The notes under the pieces: model-generated
Databases searched by the model: none
What the model saw: the letters and a program-made list of their open reading frames with translations, nothing else
Told to the model about the DNA's origin: nothing
Origin: Globodera rostochiensis
Taxonomy: Eukaryota > Nematoda > Chromadorea > Rhabditida > Heteroderidae
NCBI GenBank assembly: GCA_018350325.1
Contig: JAEVLN010000001.1
Location: 2,593,501 to 2,657,500 of the forward strand
Length of the DNA: 64,000 bases
Direction of reading: 5' to 3'
In this document: positions 35,890-48,486 of the stretch, in pieces
Layout of the letters: every line of letters begins with the position of its first letter
Position numbering within the stretch: position 1 is the stretch's first letter
Made by a program: the position numbers and the translations under genes

Positions 35890-37720
35890 TTTTGCCTTGA
35901 AACAGACCCCGGTGAGGGGGGGGGGGAGGCATTTGTATGTATGAAATTTGCATAAAATTACGAAAGATTCAATTAAAAAATAAATAAAAAACAAAGTCTT
36001 TTTCAGAAGAACGCATTGAGAACACTGCGCGACCTTCACCCGAATTGGCAAATGCGACGCTTCAAAATTGGCATAGGCAATAAAAATGAGTACTTAATTT
36101 TTATAAATTTAAAAATCTTATTTTTAAAAGTGTTTACAGAAATGCCGGAAATTTGGGCAAATAAATGAAATGTTTAATTTATTTCAAAAATCATTTTAAA
36201 TTGCGCTCACAAACTTTGCAGATCACTGGCCTTTTCTAACACCGCCCTTTTCCTTCTAATCGCATCAATGGCATCACAGTTTGGTAAGCCGCAAAAACGC
36301 CAGTCATTAACATTTTAATAGCATTACCATATACTAAAAAGCCCTATGGCAGTGTATTGAATTGGTTGAATTTTTGAAAAAAAAAGATTTTTGGAAAATT
36401 TATATCCGTAAAATTAGGTCTTAGCATATGTGCCCAACCTTCTTCTGTTTTCATGTGCCCTCGTGGCCCAATGGCGGCGCCGAAAAATACAAGTGATCGT
36501 TACAATGGGCACTCTGTTGGTCATTTAATTTTATTTATATGCAATTTGTTATCTAATATATAAAATCATTTTAAAAATAAAATGACTAAATCCATTAAAA
36601 TCATCGACCACACTTTTGGACCTGTGGCTTGGCGAAGTGTTTGTCCATTTGGTTTTGTTCATAATTAAAATAAAAAATCAAAACAAAACGCCAAAAGAAT
36701 TTATGTAAATATAAACATTTTTTTGCTAATTTATAAGCGCTCCCGCCCGACGGACGGTCGTGTTCAAAAAAGCCGACTCAAGTTGCCGACGAGGGCTGTA
36801 CAGTTCGTCGTACAGTTCGCCACCAATTCAAAATGGTAAAAATGCCAAAGCGAGCCAATTTAACGATTTAAATAAAACTAATAAATTAAATTTAAATAAA
36901 ATTGAATTTAAATGAATTAGGCAGGACTTTGACCTCATAAATAAAACTAATTAATTAAATTTAAATAAAATTGAATTTAAATGAATTAAGCAGGACTTAG
37001 ACCTCATAAATAAAACTGATTAATTAAATTTAAATGAATTAGGCAGGACTTTAACTCATAAATAAAACTAATTAATTCAATTTAAATAAAATTAAACTTA
37101 AATTAATTAGGCAGGACTTTGACCTCATCCCAGCCGCTGTATTCAACGCCACATTATGTGTCAAGCACGCATCTTCAACCGCTTTCCCATGGCACGGCAC
37201 ATTCGACGTCACGTCTAAGTCGGTACATGACGCCCTCCCCGCGGCAGGTAATGTTAATCAAATTTATATAAAAAATCGGTACTAATTGTGTCAATGTTTT
37301 ATTGGGTTAATTTGTTTAAATATTATTACCATACATATTTTATATTATTAATTATGGTAATTTGAATTGATTTTATTTCAAAATGGTTGACTGACTTTTA
37401 ATTAATTAATTTTTTTATAACTATTTTCGCGCCAATGATAAATTCAATAATTTTTTTATATGAATTTTATAATAAAAATTTTAAATCAAAAATGCACTAA
37501 ACATTGAAAATGTTGCTTTTAAGAATTCCGTTATATTTATAAATATTTAATGCAAAATAATCAACAAAACGTTTATTTTTTAACGGAAGTCCAGCGTGAG
37601 CGGGAGAATATTTTTTAAATTTACAATTATTCTGATTAAAAACCAATGGCACGAAACATTTTTGTTTATCCCACCGAGCAATAATAAAAATTTAACGAAT
37701 AACTTTTTCTTAGGAATTTG
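35890..37720 (+). pseudogene. Exon cluster Q, copy 5
   Basis: Same extent and defects as copies 3 and 4. The FDLIPAAVF exon is at 37115-37247. Confidence 0.5.
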
Positions 37721-37730
37721 CATTTTCATT

Positions 37731-38403
37731 TGAACGGTTAACTGCTGCTGTAGCCCGCGTAAATTTTAAACTATACATTGAGTGGGGGGGGGGGGGGTGC
37801 AGGTGTCTTTGGCAGCGACATCCAAGCCCCCCGCAGCTGAACGAATGTGTAAGGACCAAAACCCAACGATGGACGGCTCCCCAAATCGTGCCAGCGGGCC
37901 AAAGAGGCCAGACGACCTTTGATCACCCCCCCCCCCGCTCATTCACATATTTTCTGCCCATTCACATCCCAACTCATTTCCCTTATGCCACCCCCCCCCC
38001 CATTTTCTTCTCTTTCCCAAACACGCCCTCTCATCGCCAGCGGGGCTATTGTTTTGTAGAATCACCGGCTGTCACCTTCTCCTCCTTTTTTCGGGGCGGG
38101 GTTTCCAACATTTTTTCCCCCGCTCATCATTTCTTTTCACTTTTCTGTTGTTGGCAGATTTTGCTAAACGTCCCCCGGGCCAACCGAAATCGCATTTTTA
38201 TTTAGCCTTTCAAAATCAAAACGAAAGATTCAGAGGAGGGGGCTCTATTTTAGGGGGGAGGGGCTGTTATGGTGTGTTATTGTACGAATACGAAATCTAG
38301 TTTAGTGCTTATTGACTTCTTTTACATTATAGTAATATTTAAATATAAAAAGGCTTTTCTTCTCAAATTCCTAGATTTAAGCGCTATTAAATAAATATTT
38401 AAA
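37731..38403 (+). repeat. Spacer A copy 6 plus calpain 5' flank
   Basis: G run of 14. After the poly-C the sequence continues ATTTTCTTCTCTTTCCC, the full-length calpain flank as at 15296-15704, including the TATA-like word. Confidence 0.85.
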
Positions 38404-41400
38404 ATGGACAACAATCTGGGACCAATCGGAACTGCAATTTTGGACAATATGCAAAATTTTGCATTTGAAAGAGAAGTAAGAAAAAATAAAAAAATATCGG
38501 AAAAGTTTGTGATCAGGTAACCTGTCGGGATTTGAGCTCGTATAAATGACCCCCATTTTTACCCATTTAAAAATGTTAATATTAGTTCGACCAATATGCC
38601 AAGCCAGCCAGTATCAATCTGCCACGCGGATCGCCTTTGCCACTACGCGACTATCAACCGATCGAATTCAGCGTGTTGCGGAGCCAATGCCTCCAGGCAA
38701 GTTTAAAAAGACTTGGTATTTTTTCCTTTGCCAAATTTAAAGCCTGAACTTGAGGGTCAATCGAGATTTCGATCAAGTCTCTGTTAATCTAAAATTTTTA
38801 ACTACTTCAAAACTTTGAAGTGTTGGTGGTAGAACTGATGTGTTTTTGTGTGAGGGGGGAGGGAATTTGCCATTGTCTACTGTTCTTAGTCTTTTTCAAA
38901 ATATTTTTTATTTCAATTTTTTTTAAATTCATTTTTTCTCCTCTTAGCTTTTTACCGACACAATTGTTGTACGGGGTGTAAACTATTGCAACAGTACACG
39001 TTATCTCTTTCATTAGTCTTGTATCTCTACTCTGCTCTCTCATGATTGAAAAACATTTTAAAGCCCACACCCTGGCGCATCTCCTACCACAAAATCAGTC
39101 CGCTCCTCAACCAAAAAGTTTTCACCATTGAACTTGGCGCAAAAGAAAAATTTGTTTTCCTACTTTGACAACCCATTTCGAACTCAAACCGAACTCTTAC
39201 TGACCCGGTCAAGAGACATTGTTTGCATCGACAATTCTTTGTCAATGTTTGAGTTCTCAAATCATAATTTATATCAATTAGCGGGGTAATTAAGCAATAA
39301 TAATTGTACCCATTCACTCAATTTGAAAATGTACTCTGAATTTAAATTTAATTTTCCATGTCTTTGTCATAAACTTGGTCATAAATATCTTTAAAATGCG
39401 ATCATTTTTGTTTCCATATGTGCCATGAATCTGTCTTAATCAAATTGGAAGATGTGATTTTTCTAGCACAATTTCTCCATACGGACACAAAGGGCGTGTG
39501 ATAACGCTAAAAGTGTGCCAATGTTGTCTCTTCATTTCAAAATTGTCCAAAAATGCATAAGGTAGCATGGTTTAAGGTTTTCTAGCGAGTTAACCAACCC
39601 GAATCAAAACATCAAGATTTCGATCTCGATCGGTCCCTAATGCTAAAGTAAATTTGAAAGAATAATAAGAAATGGGTAAAATCATCGGTCCAGAATGTGG
39701 TTGCTTTAACTTGCTGGTGCTAAAAATCAGTTTAAAAGTAAAAAATTGAAAGTGCATAATATAATGAATAGAGACGAGATTCTCATGTTTTAACAAAGAG
39801 AATAAGGAATCATGAGAGAAGCCCAATATCATTCATTTCGAAAAATTGACGAGTTTTTAGTCCATATGTCTCTAAAATGAAAAGTTCCAGGGAATTTAAA
39901 ATGAAAATACTGTGAAATTGCCAAAATCATTCAATTTGATTTTTCTTTAGGATGACAGTCTGTTTGAGGACCCTGACTTTCCGGCCAACAACAGTATCCT
40001 TTATTTGGGCAGTGCGCCAATTGCCGTTCAATGGCTTCGCCCATTCGACATCACAAGAAGACCCCAGTTTATCAACGTTGATCCGCATGCTTTCGAAGCA
40101 AAACAAGGTGCCCTCGGCGATTGTTGGCTCATCTCTGCTGTTGCTGTTTTATCGACCAGGCCAGAGCTGTTCTACCGCGTCGTCCCACCAGATCAAAGCT
40201 TTACCGATCAATATGCCGGTAATATAAATAAAACCTGAAAATAAATGATAGATCCATAATTGACAAAAAATGGGTTAAAAAGGCAAATTTTGTTTATTAG
40301 CCAAGAGTTTATCAGAAACGATATAAAATTAATTGAAGTGAGTAATATGAATTTTGATTAAAAATTAAGGGTTTATTAGAATTTAAAGGCATCGAAAAAT
40401 ATAGACGCAGTTTTGAATTTAGGAATTTTTCACTTTCAATTTTGGCATTATGGCCGCTGGGTAGATGTGTCAATTGATGATCGTTTGCCATGTAACATGG
40501 ACGGCCGGTTAATTTACATGCATTCATCGTCATCAGAGTAAATTTAAATTTTGAAAATTGAATAATTTTTTTGAACCTAGAAAAGTTTTTTGGAGTGCCT
40601 TATTGGAAAAAGCATACGCAAAGCTCTATGGGTCGTATGCAGTGATCCGCGGGGGCTTTATGCGCGACGCCCTTGTCGACTTCACCGGGGGGATTACCGA
40701 GCCAATTAATTTGAACCCTGAACGTCGTCCAACGAATTTAGAAAAGGTGAATAATCAAAAGGAAAAAATTGAAAGAAATGGTGGATTTTGTCACAGGGAC
40801 AAAATGCAAAAAAGATACAGGGAGGAATTTTTAAATTTAGATGATTCTTCACGGATGCAATAATAACTGTTTGTTTGGTTGCGCCACCAAAAGCCGCAGC
40901 CTGACAACGCCATTATCCGCTGAAGGATTAGTGCTGGTAAAAAATTTAAAGAATATAATTTTAAAAAATATTGAAATTAGGGGCATGCCTATTCAATTAT
41001 GGGCATAAGGCAGGTGACAACACATTATGACATCTTACTGACATTGCTGCGAATTCGCAATCCTTGGGGAAAGGAGGAAAAATGGCGAGGCGCCTGATAG
41101 GTCGGAATTGTGGGGAAGTCTGCCTTCATTTCTTGCCTTTGAATTGCGGAGCCAAACCTCCGAGAGCAATGGAGAATTCTGGTAATTTTACCCAGGGCTT
41201 AAAACGTCCTTTTCAATTGTAAACAAATAATAATAATTATTTCAAATGAAAAAATGAATAAAAAGAAAATATATATAAAGAAATAAATTAAAATTTTAGG
41301 ATGTCGTGGACGAAGTCCAAGAAATGTCAAATTTGGCCCATATTTCGAGCCCCTGGGACAATGTCACGTTCGATGGGCAATGGAATTCGGAAACAGCCGG

Positions 41401-42575
41401 AGGAGCCACATCATACAATAACTTGGGTAAGTGATGATACAATCTTATAAATCAGCTTATTCTTGTTAAAATTAACAGAACAAAAACATTTTATTTTGTT
41501 TTATTACTAATTTTAGTGTGAATTCAGCATTTTAAATTTTACATTAATCAGTAACATACAAAAAATAAAAAAACAATAATGGTACATTTAACAACTGGTT
41601 TAATAAAAAAAAAATTTCAGAAAACTTCACACGAAACCCGCAATATTGGATCAACTTAGCATCTGAACATGGCGGACGAAATACCGTGATATTTTCAGTA
41701 TTTCAGAAATATCGGCGTGAAATGAGGACGGCGGAAAGCAATGAAAATAATTTGCACATCAGATTTATTGTATTCTCGGCGGTAATATTTAATTAAAATT
41801 GGGATGGACAAAGCCTGAGAGAGCCACTTTAGAATCACGCGTAGGACGGTATCGGGACCGTGACGGGATTCCCCGAGGTTTCAGGCCTCGAGACCCCAGG
41901 CAGAACTCAAAAGTCCTTCATTCTTTTGAAAATTTTGAGCTCGTAAATAGTTTTTGGAAATATAGAATTAGGAATTGTCGTAACAGAGGTCAGATTTGGA
42001 TTAAACGGCCCCGAAACCCCTATTTTGGAAACATTATAAACTTAGTGTCGAAACGTCCAGTGTTGTGTCGAAATGTCCAGTGTCGAAATGTACTGTAGCC
42101 AAAATTTATCCCTTGAAAAATCTCGGTTGAAAATCTTGGTCGCGGTAATGATTTTTTGGCCCGGTTTTTCCCTTAAAGTCTCGGTCCCGTCCTACCCTAG
42201 TTTAAAAAAAGAATCTTGATAAAAACATTTGAAAAATGTGGTTTGGTCTATAAACATATTTTTACAGCCCGACGGAGAACAGGCAGTTCGTTTGCAGGAG
42301 AAAGACTTCCCGTTAGAGCACTGCGCAAAGAGCGAGAAATTTCACAAACAGAGAGAGGTAACCTGATTTTCGGAAAAGCCAAAATGACATATTTCTGTGA
42401 AAAACAAAAAGACAGTAGCAATGACAAAGCAGAAACATCCAAAGCCCGAGAACATTTAGAATTTTTATAGGTCACCTACCGTTTCAAATTACCAAACGGA
42501 AATTATGTGATCTTTCCATCAACCTATAAATCTGGCGATCAAGGCGATTTTATGCTGTGCATCTTCACAAATTGA
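38404..42575 (+). pseudogene. Calpain copy 4, disrupted in exon 7
   Basis: Same exon structure as copy 1 (offset 22699), but exon 7 lacks five bases (ATGGT) between 41093 and 41094. The frame then reads Trp-Arg-Gly-Ala-stop at 41095-41097, about 13 codons after the catalytic Asn, removing the rest of the core and domain III. Exon 3 also has TTG for TTC (Phe to Leu at YFGSAP, about 40003). The GC donor and the shared exon-8 frame problem are present. If expressed it would make only a truncated core of about 315 residues. Confidence 0.85.
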
Positions 42576-43249
42576 ACGGTTAACTGCTGCTGTAGCCCGC
42601 GTAAATTTTAAACTATACATTGAGTGGGGGGGGGGGGGGGTGCAGGTGTCTTTGGCAGCGACATCCAAGCCCCCCGCAGCTGAACGAATGTGTAAGGACC
42701 AAAACCCAACGATGGACGGCTCCCCAAATCGTGCCAGCGGGCCAAAGAGGCCAGACGACCTTTGATCACCCCCCCCCGCTCATTCACATATTTTCTGCCC
42801 ATTCACATAATTTTGCCCCAACTCATTTCCCTTATGCCACCCCCCCCCCATTTTCTTCTCTTTCCCAAACACGCCCTCTCATCGCCAGCGGGGCTATTGT
42901 TTTGTAGAATCACCGGCTGTCACCTTCTCCTCCTTTTTTCGGGGCGGGGTTTCCAACATTTTTTCCCCCGCTCATCATTTCTTTTCACTTTTCTGTTGTT
43001 GGCAGATTTTGCTAAACGTCCCCCGGGCCAACCGAAATCGCATTTTTATTTAGCCTTTCAAAATCAAAACGAAAGATTCAGAGGAGGGGGCTCTATTTTA
43101 GGGGGGGGGCTGTTATGGTGTGTTATTGTACGAATACGAAATCTAGTTTAGTGCTTATTGACTTCTTTTACATTATAGTAATATTTAAATATAAAAAGGC
43201 TTTTCTTCTCAAATTCCTAGATTTAAGCGCTATTAAATAAATATTTAAA
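42572..43249 (+). repeat. Hybrid spacer A copy 7 plus calpain 5' flank
   Basis: It has the longer CACATAATTTTGCC form normally leading to Q, yet after the poly-C it continues with the calpain flank (ATTTTCTTCTC). G run of 15, the longest. It looks like a recombinant of the two spacer types. The flank has GGGGGGGGGCTG where the other copies have GGGGGGAGGGGCTG. Confidence 0.8.
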
Positions 43250-43818
43250 ATGGACAACAATCTGGGACCAATCGGAACTGCAATTTTGGACAATATGCAA
43301 AATTTTGCATTTGAAAGAGAAGTAAGAAAAAATAAAAAAATATCGGAAAAGTTTGTGATCAGGTAACCTGTCGGGATTTGAGCTCGTATAAATGACCCCC
43401 ATTTTTACCCATTTAAAAATGTTAATATTAGTTCGACCAATATGCCAAGCCAGCCAGTATCAATCTGCCACGCGGATCGCCTTTGCCACTACGCGACTAT
43501 CAACCGATCGAATTCAGCGTGTTGCGGAGCCAATGCCTCCAGGTAAGTTTAAAAAGACTTGGTATTTTTTCCTTTGCCAAATTTAAAGCCTGAACTTGAG
43601 GGTCAATCGAGATTTCGATCAAGTCTCTGTTAATCTAAAATTTTTAACTACTTCAAAACTTTGAAGTGTTGGTGGTAGAACTGATGTGTTTTTGTGTGAG
43701 GGGGGAGGGGATTTGCCATTGTCTACTGTTCTTAGTCTTTTTCAAAATATTTTTTATTTCAATTTTTTTTAAATTCATTTTTTCTCCTCTTAGCTTTTTA
43801 CCGACACAATTGTTGTAC
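43250..43818 (+). pseudogene. Calpain copy 5, truncated after exon 2
   Basis: Exons 1 and 2 match the other copies ([20 protein letters not shown]), but the donor after exon 2 is GT (CAG|GTAAGTTT) instead of GC. The match stops inside intron 2 at TTGTTGTAC (43818), where sequence equal to 7108 onward begins. The catalytic exons are absent. Confidence 0.9.
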
Positions 43819-45283
43819 TCTTTCGTGCTGTCGTCTTAATTGTGTCAATCATCGCCTCGGGCGTCCACACCGACCGACCAGTCTTTGGGTGGAGTTTAAA
43901 CTAGGGTTGGACGGTACCGGGACTTTGGGGAAAAACCGGGACCGGGACTTACCGAGACCAGAAAAACCGGGACCGGGACTTACCGGGACCAGAAAAACCG
44001 GGACTGGGACTTACCGGGACCAGAAAAACCGGGACCGGGACTTACCGGGACCAGAAAAACCGGGACTGGGACTTACCGGGAGCAGAAAAACCGGGACCGG
44101 GACTTACCGGGACCAGAAAAACCGGGACTGGGACTTACCGGGACCAGAAAAACCGGGACTGGGACTTACCGGGACCAGAAAAACCGGGACCGGGACCAAG
44201 ATTTTCAACCGGGACTTTTCAAGGGAATTTTTTTTTTGTGTTCAATGGTAAAACAAAAAAATTTTTGTTATTCAAAAATATCTTCCTCATTGTCTTTAAC
44301 TTCAATTTTATCAATCATCATTCTTTTGGGATTCTGACTTTTAGGTGGTGGGGTTCGGCGGTGCCGATAGGCGCCGCCGGAAAATTTTTTGAAATTTTCA
44401 CTCAATTTTGTTAAGAAATTTCATCAAAATTTTAGGAAAATTAAGCATTTTTGCTTCGGAATTTCGGGGAAAAACTGGTTACGTAAAAGAGAGGAAAAAT
44501 GGATAAATAAATGTTTGTACTCAAGCGGACTTGAACCCGACACAAATATTTGACTTGCCGGAAGACGAACCACTAAGACACCAAGTTTTGTAGTCCATTG
44601 TAAAAAAAGATTGAAATTGTGCTCGATGATGCCATCATTAGGGGTGCAAATTTAGTCCCGTGTATTATGGCATGAAAAATAGCGAATTCACACATTTTAA
44701 TATAAGTAGCAGACATACTGATTGATATCTTTCTCATGTAAAAAACCAATTTTTTAAGCCATTATTGTTATTTTTACGCACATTTTTTTCACACCTATAT
44801 TTGCTTAGAATCCCTTTTTTAGTAACTTTTTGGCATTTTTCACCTATTTAGGAACTATTTGGAGCTTTTTCGAACCTAAAAGTAGCAGCCCTGACCATGC
44901 GTAGTTCATTTTAAAAAAATTGGCGCCGAAACGGCCGAGACAGCAACGCCGAAACAGCAGCGACGAACCGTCCTGCTCCTTAAAAATGGTGCTGTGACTG
45001 ACTGCCCGTAAGACACGACAATCGATTTTGGGAAACGAGAGAAAGTTAGAGAAAGAGAAGAATTTGTGTCATTCTTTATTACCCTCTCGCCTTTTTTTCG
45101 ACGTGAAGAACAGCATTCGTTCACTTTTTGTTGACTATTGCTCAAAAATGGAGGGCGGGGGAAGGGCTTGTGGTCCAACTGTTGGGAAATTATTTACTGG
45201 TGTGTGTGCCCTTCTCTTAACGGTTCTTTCTTCAATTCGAACAATTAAAAAAAATTAAAAAAAGAAAGTGATCATAAACTTAT
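43819..45283 (+). repeat. Segmental duplicate of 7108-12440 without inserts
   Basis: Matches 7108-8043 and then 12001-12440 with no mariner or Helitron-like elements between (junction in CACCTATTTAGGAAC at 44841). It carries about nine 31-bp units (43905-44205) against about five at 7196, and a tRNA-like relic at 44516-44587. Confidence 0.88.
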
Positions 45284-46869
45284 AATCACATCAATTTTAT
45301 TTAATTTTTATAAAATTTTAAAATCAGATTAATCTTCTTTTGTCAATATTTTTGATAAAGTTTCGTAATAATTTCCTTTGATTTAACAAATTTATTTTGG
45401 TTAAGCCTCGTATCCAGCCGTTGTGGAACGGGCGCATGGACTTTTAGTGCAAAAATCGTAAACTTTTGAACCAAAACGGGACATTTGACAGCAATTTTTC
45501 GGTAAAAATTCAGAAACAAATTTTTGTTTAAATAATGTTTATTAATGTTTTAAATTAGGTAATTAATAGACAATTCAGCTTTTACGGCACTATCAGATGC
45601 GAATTTGACTCATGGAAAGTGCAATTTGAGCGCTATAAATGCCTGGTTTGCCTTGAAACAGACCCCGGTGAGGGGGGGGGGAGGCATTTGTGTATGAAAT
45701 TTGCATAAAATTACGAAAGATTCAATTAAAAAATAAATAAAAAACAAAGTCTTTTTCAGAAGAACGCATTGAGAACACTGCGCGACCTTCACCCGAATTG
45801 GCAAATGCGACGCTTCAAAATTGGCATAGGCAATAAAAATGAGTACTTAATTTTTATAAATTTAAAAATCTTATTTTTAAAAGTGTTTACAGAAATGCCG
45901 GAAATTTGGGCAAATAAATGAAATGTTTAATTTATTTCAAAAATCATTTTAAATTGCGCTCATCAAACGTTGCAGATCACTGGCCTTTTCTAACACCGCC
46001 CTTTTCCTTCTAATCGCATCAATGGCATCACAGTTTGGTAAGCCGCAAAAACGCCAGTCATTAACATTTTAATAGCATTACCATATACTAAAAAGCCCTA
46101 TGGCAGTGTATTGAATTGGTTGAATTTTTGAAAAAAAAGATTTTTGGAAAATTTATATCCGTAAAATTAGGTCTTAGCATATGTGCCCAACCTTCTTCTG
46201 TTTTCATGTGCCCTCGTGGCCCAATGGCGGCGCCGAAAAATACAAGTGATCGTTACAATGGGCACTCTGTTGGTCATTTAATTTTATTTATATGCAATTT
46301 GTTATCTAATATATAAAATCATTTTAAAAATAAAATGACTAAATCCATTAAAATCATCGACCACACTTTTGGACCTGTGGCTTGGCGAAGTGTTTGTCCA
46401 TTTGGTTTTGTTCATAATTAAAATAAAAAATCAAAACAAAACGCCAAAAGAATTTATGTAAATATAAACATTTTTTTGCTAATTTGTAAGCGCTCCCGCC
46501 CGACGGACGGTCGTGTGTTCAAAAAAGCCGACTCAAGTTGCCGACGAGGGCTGTACAGTTCGTCGTACAGTTCGCCACCAATTCAAAATGGTAAAAATGC
46601 CAAAGCGAGCCAATTTAACGATTTAAATAAAACTAATAAATTAAATTTAAATAAAATTGAATTTAAATGAATTAGGCAGGACTTTGACCTCATAAATAAA
46701 ACTAATTAATTAAATTTAAATAAAATTGAATTTAAATGAATTAAGCAGGACTTAGACCTCATAAATAAAACTGATTAATTAAATTTAAATGAATTAGGCA
46801 GGACTTTAACTCATAAATAAAACTAATTAATTCAATTTAAATAAAATTAAACTTAAATTAATTAGGCAG
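45284..46869 (+). pseudogene. Exon cluster Q, copy 6 (5' part)
   Basis: Resumes at sequence equal to 12839 and includes the full first exon (cag at about 45569; one GCA to TCA-type change, GACTCATGG). It differs from the other copies by an extra GT in CGGTCGTGTGTTCAA (about 46513), which shifts the frame of that exon. The four-unit 66-bp array is at 46640-46885. Confidence 0.45.
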
Positions 46870-47506
46870 GACTTTGACCTCATCCCAGCCGCTGTATTCA
46901 ACGCCACATTATGTGTCAAGCACGCATCTTCAACCGCTTTCCCATGGCACGGCACATTCGACGTCACGTCTAAGTCGGTACATGACGCCCTCCCCGCGGC
47001 AGGTAATGTTAATCAAATTTATATAAAAAATCGGTACTAATTGTGTCAATGTTTTATTGGGTTAATTTGTTTAAATATTATTACCATACATATTTTATAT
47101 TATTAATTATGGTAATTTGAATTGATTTTATTTCAAAATGGTTGACTGACTTTTAATTAATTAATTTTTTTATAACTATTTTCGCGCCAATGATAAATTC
47201 AATAATTTTTTTATATGAATTTTATAATAAAAATTTTATTTCGCAGCTGATCCGTACGCTTTTGGTGCAGCCGCCGCGTCGGCTGGTGCGCGTGTCGAAC
47301 TGCCACCGCCCGCGCGCAGTGAGCCGCTGCAGCGGAGACAGACGACGACGGCACTTTCGCATGCCGCCGACAGCGGCGAGCATCGGGCACAACTCGCGAC
47401 ACTGCTGGCCGAAATGGAAAGCATCCGGCGGGAAGCCGATGACATCGGGTGGACTAATTTTAATTCAAAAATATGTAAAATGAAATTAAAATTAACTCCT
47501 CTCTGA
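46870..47506 (+). CDS. Last exons of Q gene (only copy with 3' end)
   Basis: Exon 46870-47002 (FDLIPAAVFNATLCVKHA; FPWHGTFDVTSKSV) ends in phase 1. Exon 47247-47506 (after TTTCGCAG) continues in phase with DPYAFGAAAASAGARVELPP, then HRAQLATLLAEMESIRREAD, a short helical stretch, and stops at 47504-47506; a donor at about 47450 is an alternative. GC content is much higher than in the neighbours, as expected of coding DNA. The join is well supported by phase. No family is recognised; the upstream frameshift means a full-length product from this copy is doubtful. Confidence 0.5.
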
Positions 47507-47974
47507 AATCACGGCTGATGGTGATTTTTAATTTTAAAAATATTGAAGAAGCTCCGTATTGCAAAAATTTTCATTTGTCCGGAACCGGCATTTCGGACCC
47601 AAAAATTTTAAAAGTTTAATATTTGGAGGCGAAGCGGGCCACTCGCGTCTCAGGAACGTTTAGCAGTTCATAACTTATTTCAACACTGACCAGCAATCTT
47701 AATTATCTTTTTATTATTGGAAAGGCACCGTAACAAGAAGAAGCTATTTGTAAGCATTCGAAAAAGCATTGGATAAATCAAACAAAGTTGCCTATGACCG
47801 GCAAACAATGAAAAAATCCCGATTTTTATACTTTTTCATTTATAACTTTTTAATGGTGCATCGAACCGGCTCGTTGTTGCTGAAATATATCTTCTAATCA
47901 TTTTTGATATAAAGATTGGTTCGTGTTGGAAAAAGTTATGAGCTGCTAAACGTTTCTGAGACTCGAGTGATGGA
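47507..47974. other. Intergenic sequence
   Basis: No exon is recognised. A weak inverted similarity is seen between CTCGCGTCTCAGGAACGTTT (47643) and AAACGTTTCTGAGACTCGAG (about 47947), suggesting a transposon-like unit of about 320 bp. Confidence 0.35.
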
Positions 47975-48474
47975 GAGGTCCGAAGCGCGTGGATGAAATG
48001 TCATATTTTGGATTATTGGATGTAAGTCGTTTTGTCGGATTTTGAGTATTAAAGGGATGAATTTGTACATATACCTATTTCATTCGGCGACATGAAGTTT
48101 GGGCACCGGGAAGTTAGGGCACCAGAAGTTTAGGCGCCGGGAAGTTAGGGCACCAGAAGTTTAGGCACCGCAATACAAATTAAAAAAAATAAATTATCGA
48201 AAAAGCATTCATTCTTGACTTGTTTTGTACATTATTGCACGGAATTTAATTTTCGACAAACAAAAGTATTGAGTTCTAATTAGAGTTGGTCGGGACCGGG
48301 ATTTTTGGGAAAGGGACCGGGATTGTCCGCGGGACCGGGATCGGGACCAGCATTTTGAACCGGGATCGGGAAAAACCGGGACTGGAAATGGGGGACATTG
48401 TAATGGTCAAGGGTGAAACAAAAATTCTTTTTTATTATTCAAAAATATCTTTCCCATTGTCTTCAACTGTTTTT
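47975..48474 (+). repeat. Duplicated repeat R1, copy 1
   Basis: Nearly identical to 50303-50784, including GGTCCGAAGCGCGTGG at the start, GGGCACCGGGAAGTTAGGGC words, a GGACCGGGA cluster (48286-48400) and CCCATTGTCTTCAACTG at the end. The second copy lacks about 16 bases of the GGACCGGGA cluster. Each copy abuts a gene fragment. Confidence 0.9.
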
Positions 48475-48486
48475 CGCTAATTTTAG

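Larger units (their letters stand above)
31375..37730 (+). repeat. Three tandem 2.12-kb units (spacer A + Q)
   Basis: The spacer start recurs at 31374, 33491, 35611 and 37731, so the period is 2117-2120. Each unit is spacer A, Q exons, the 66-bp array, the FDLIPAAVF exon and about 460 bases of AT-rich 3' sequence. Units differ mainly in G/C run lengths. This block separates calpain copies 3 and 4. Confidence 0.92.
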
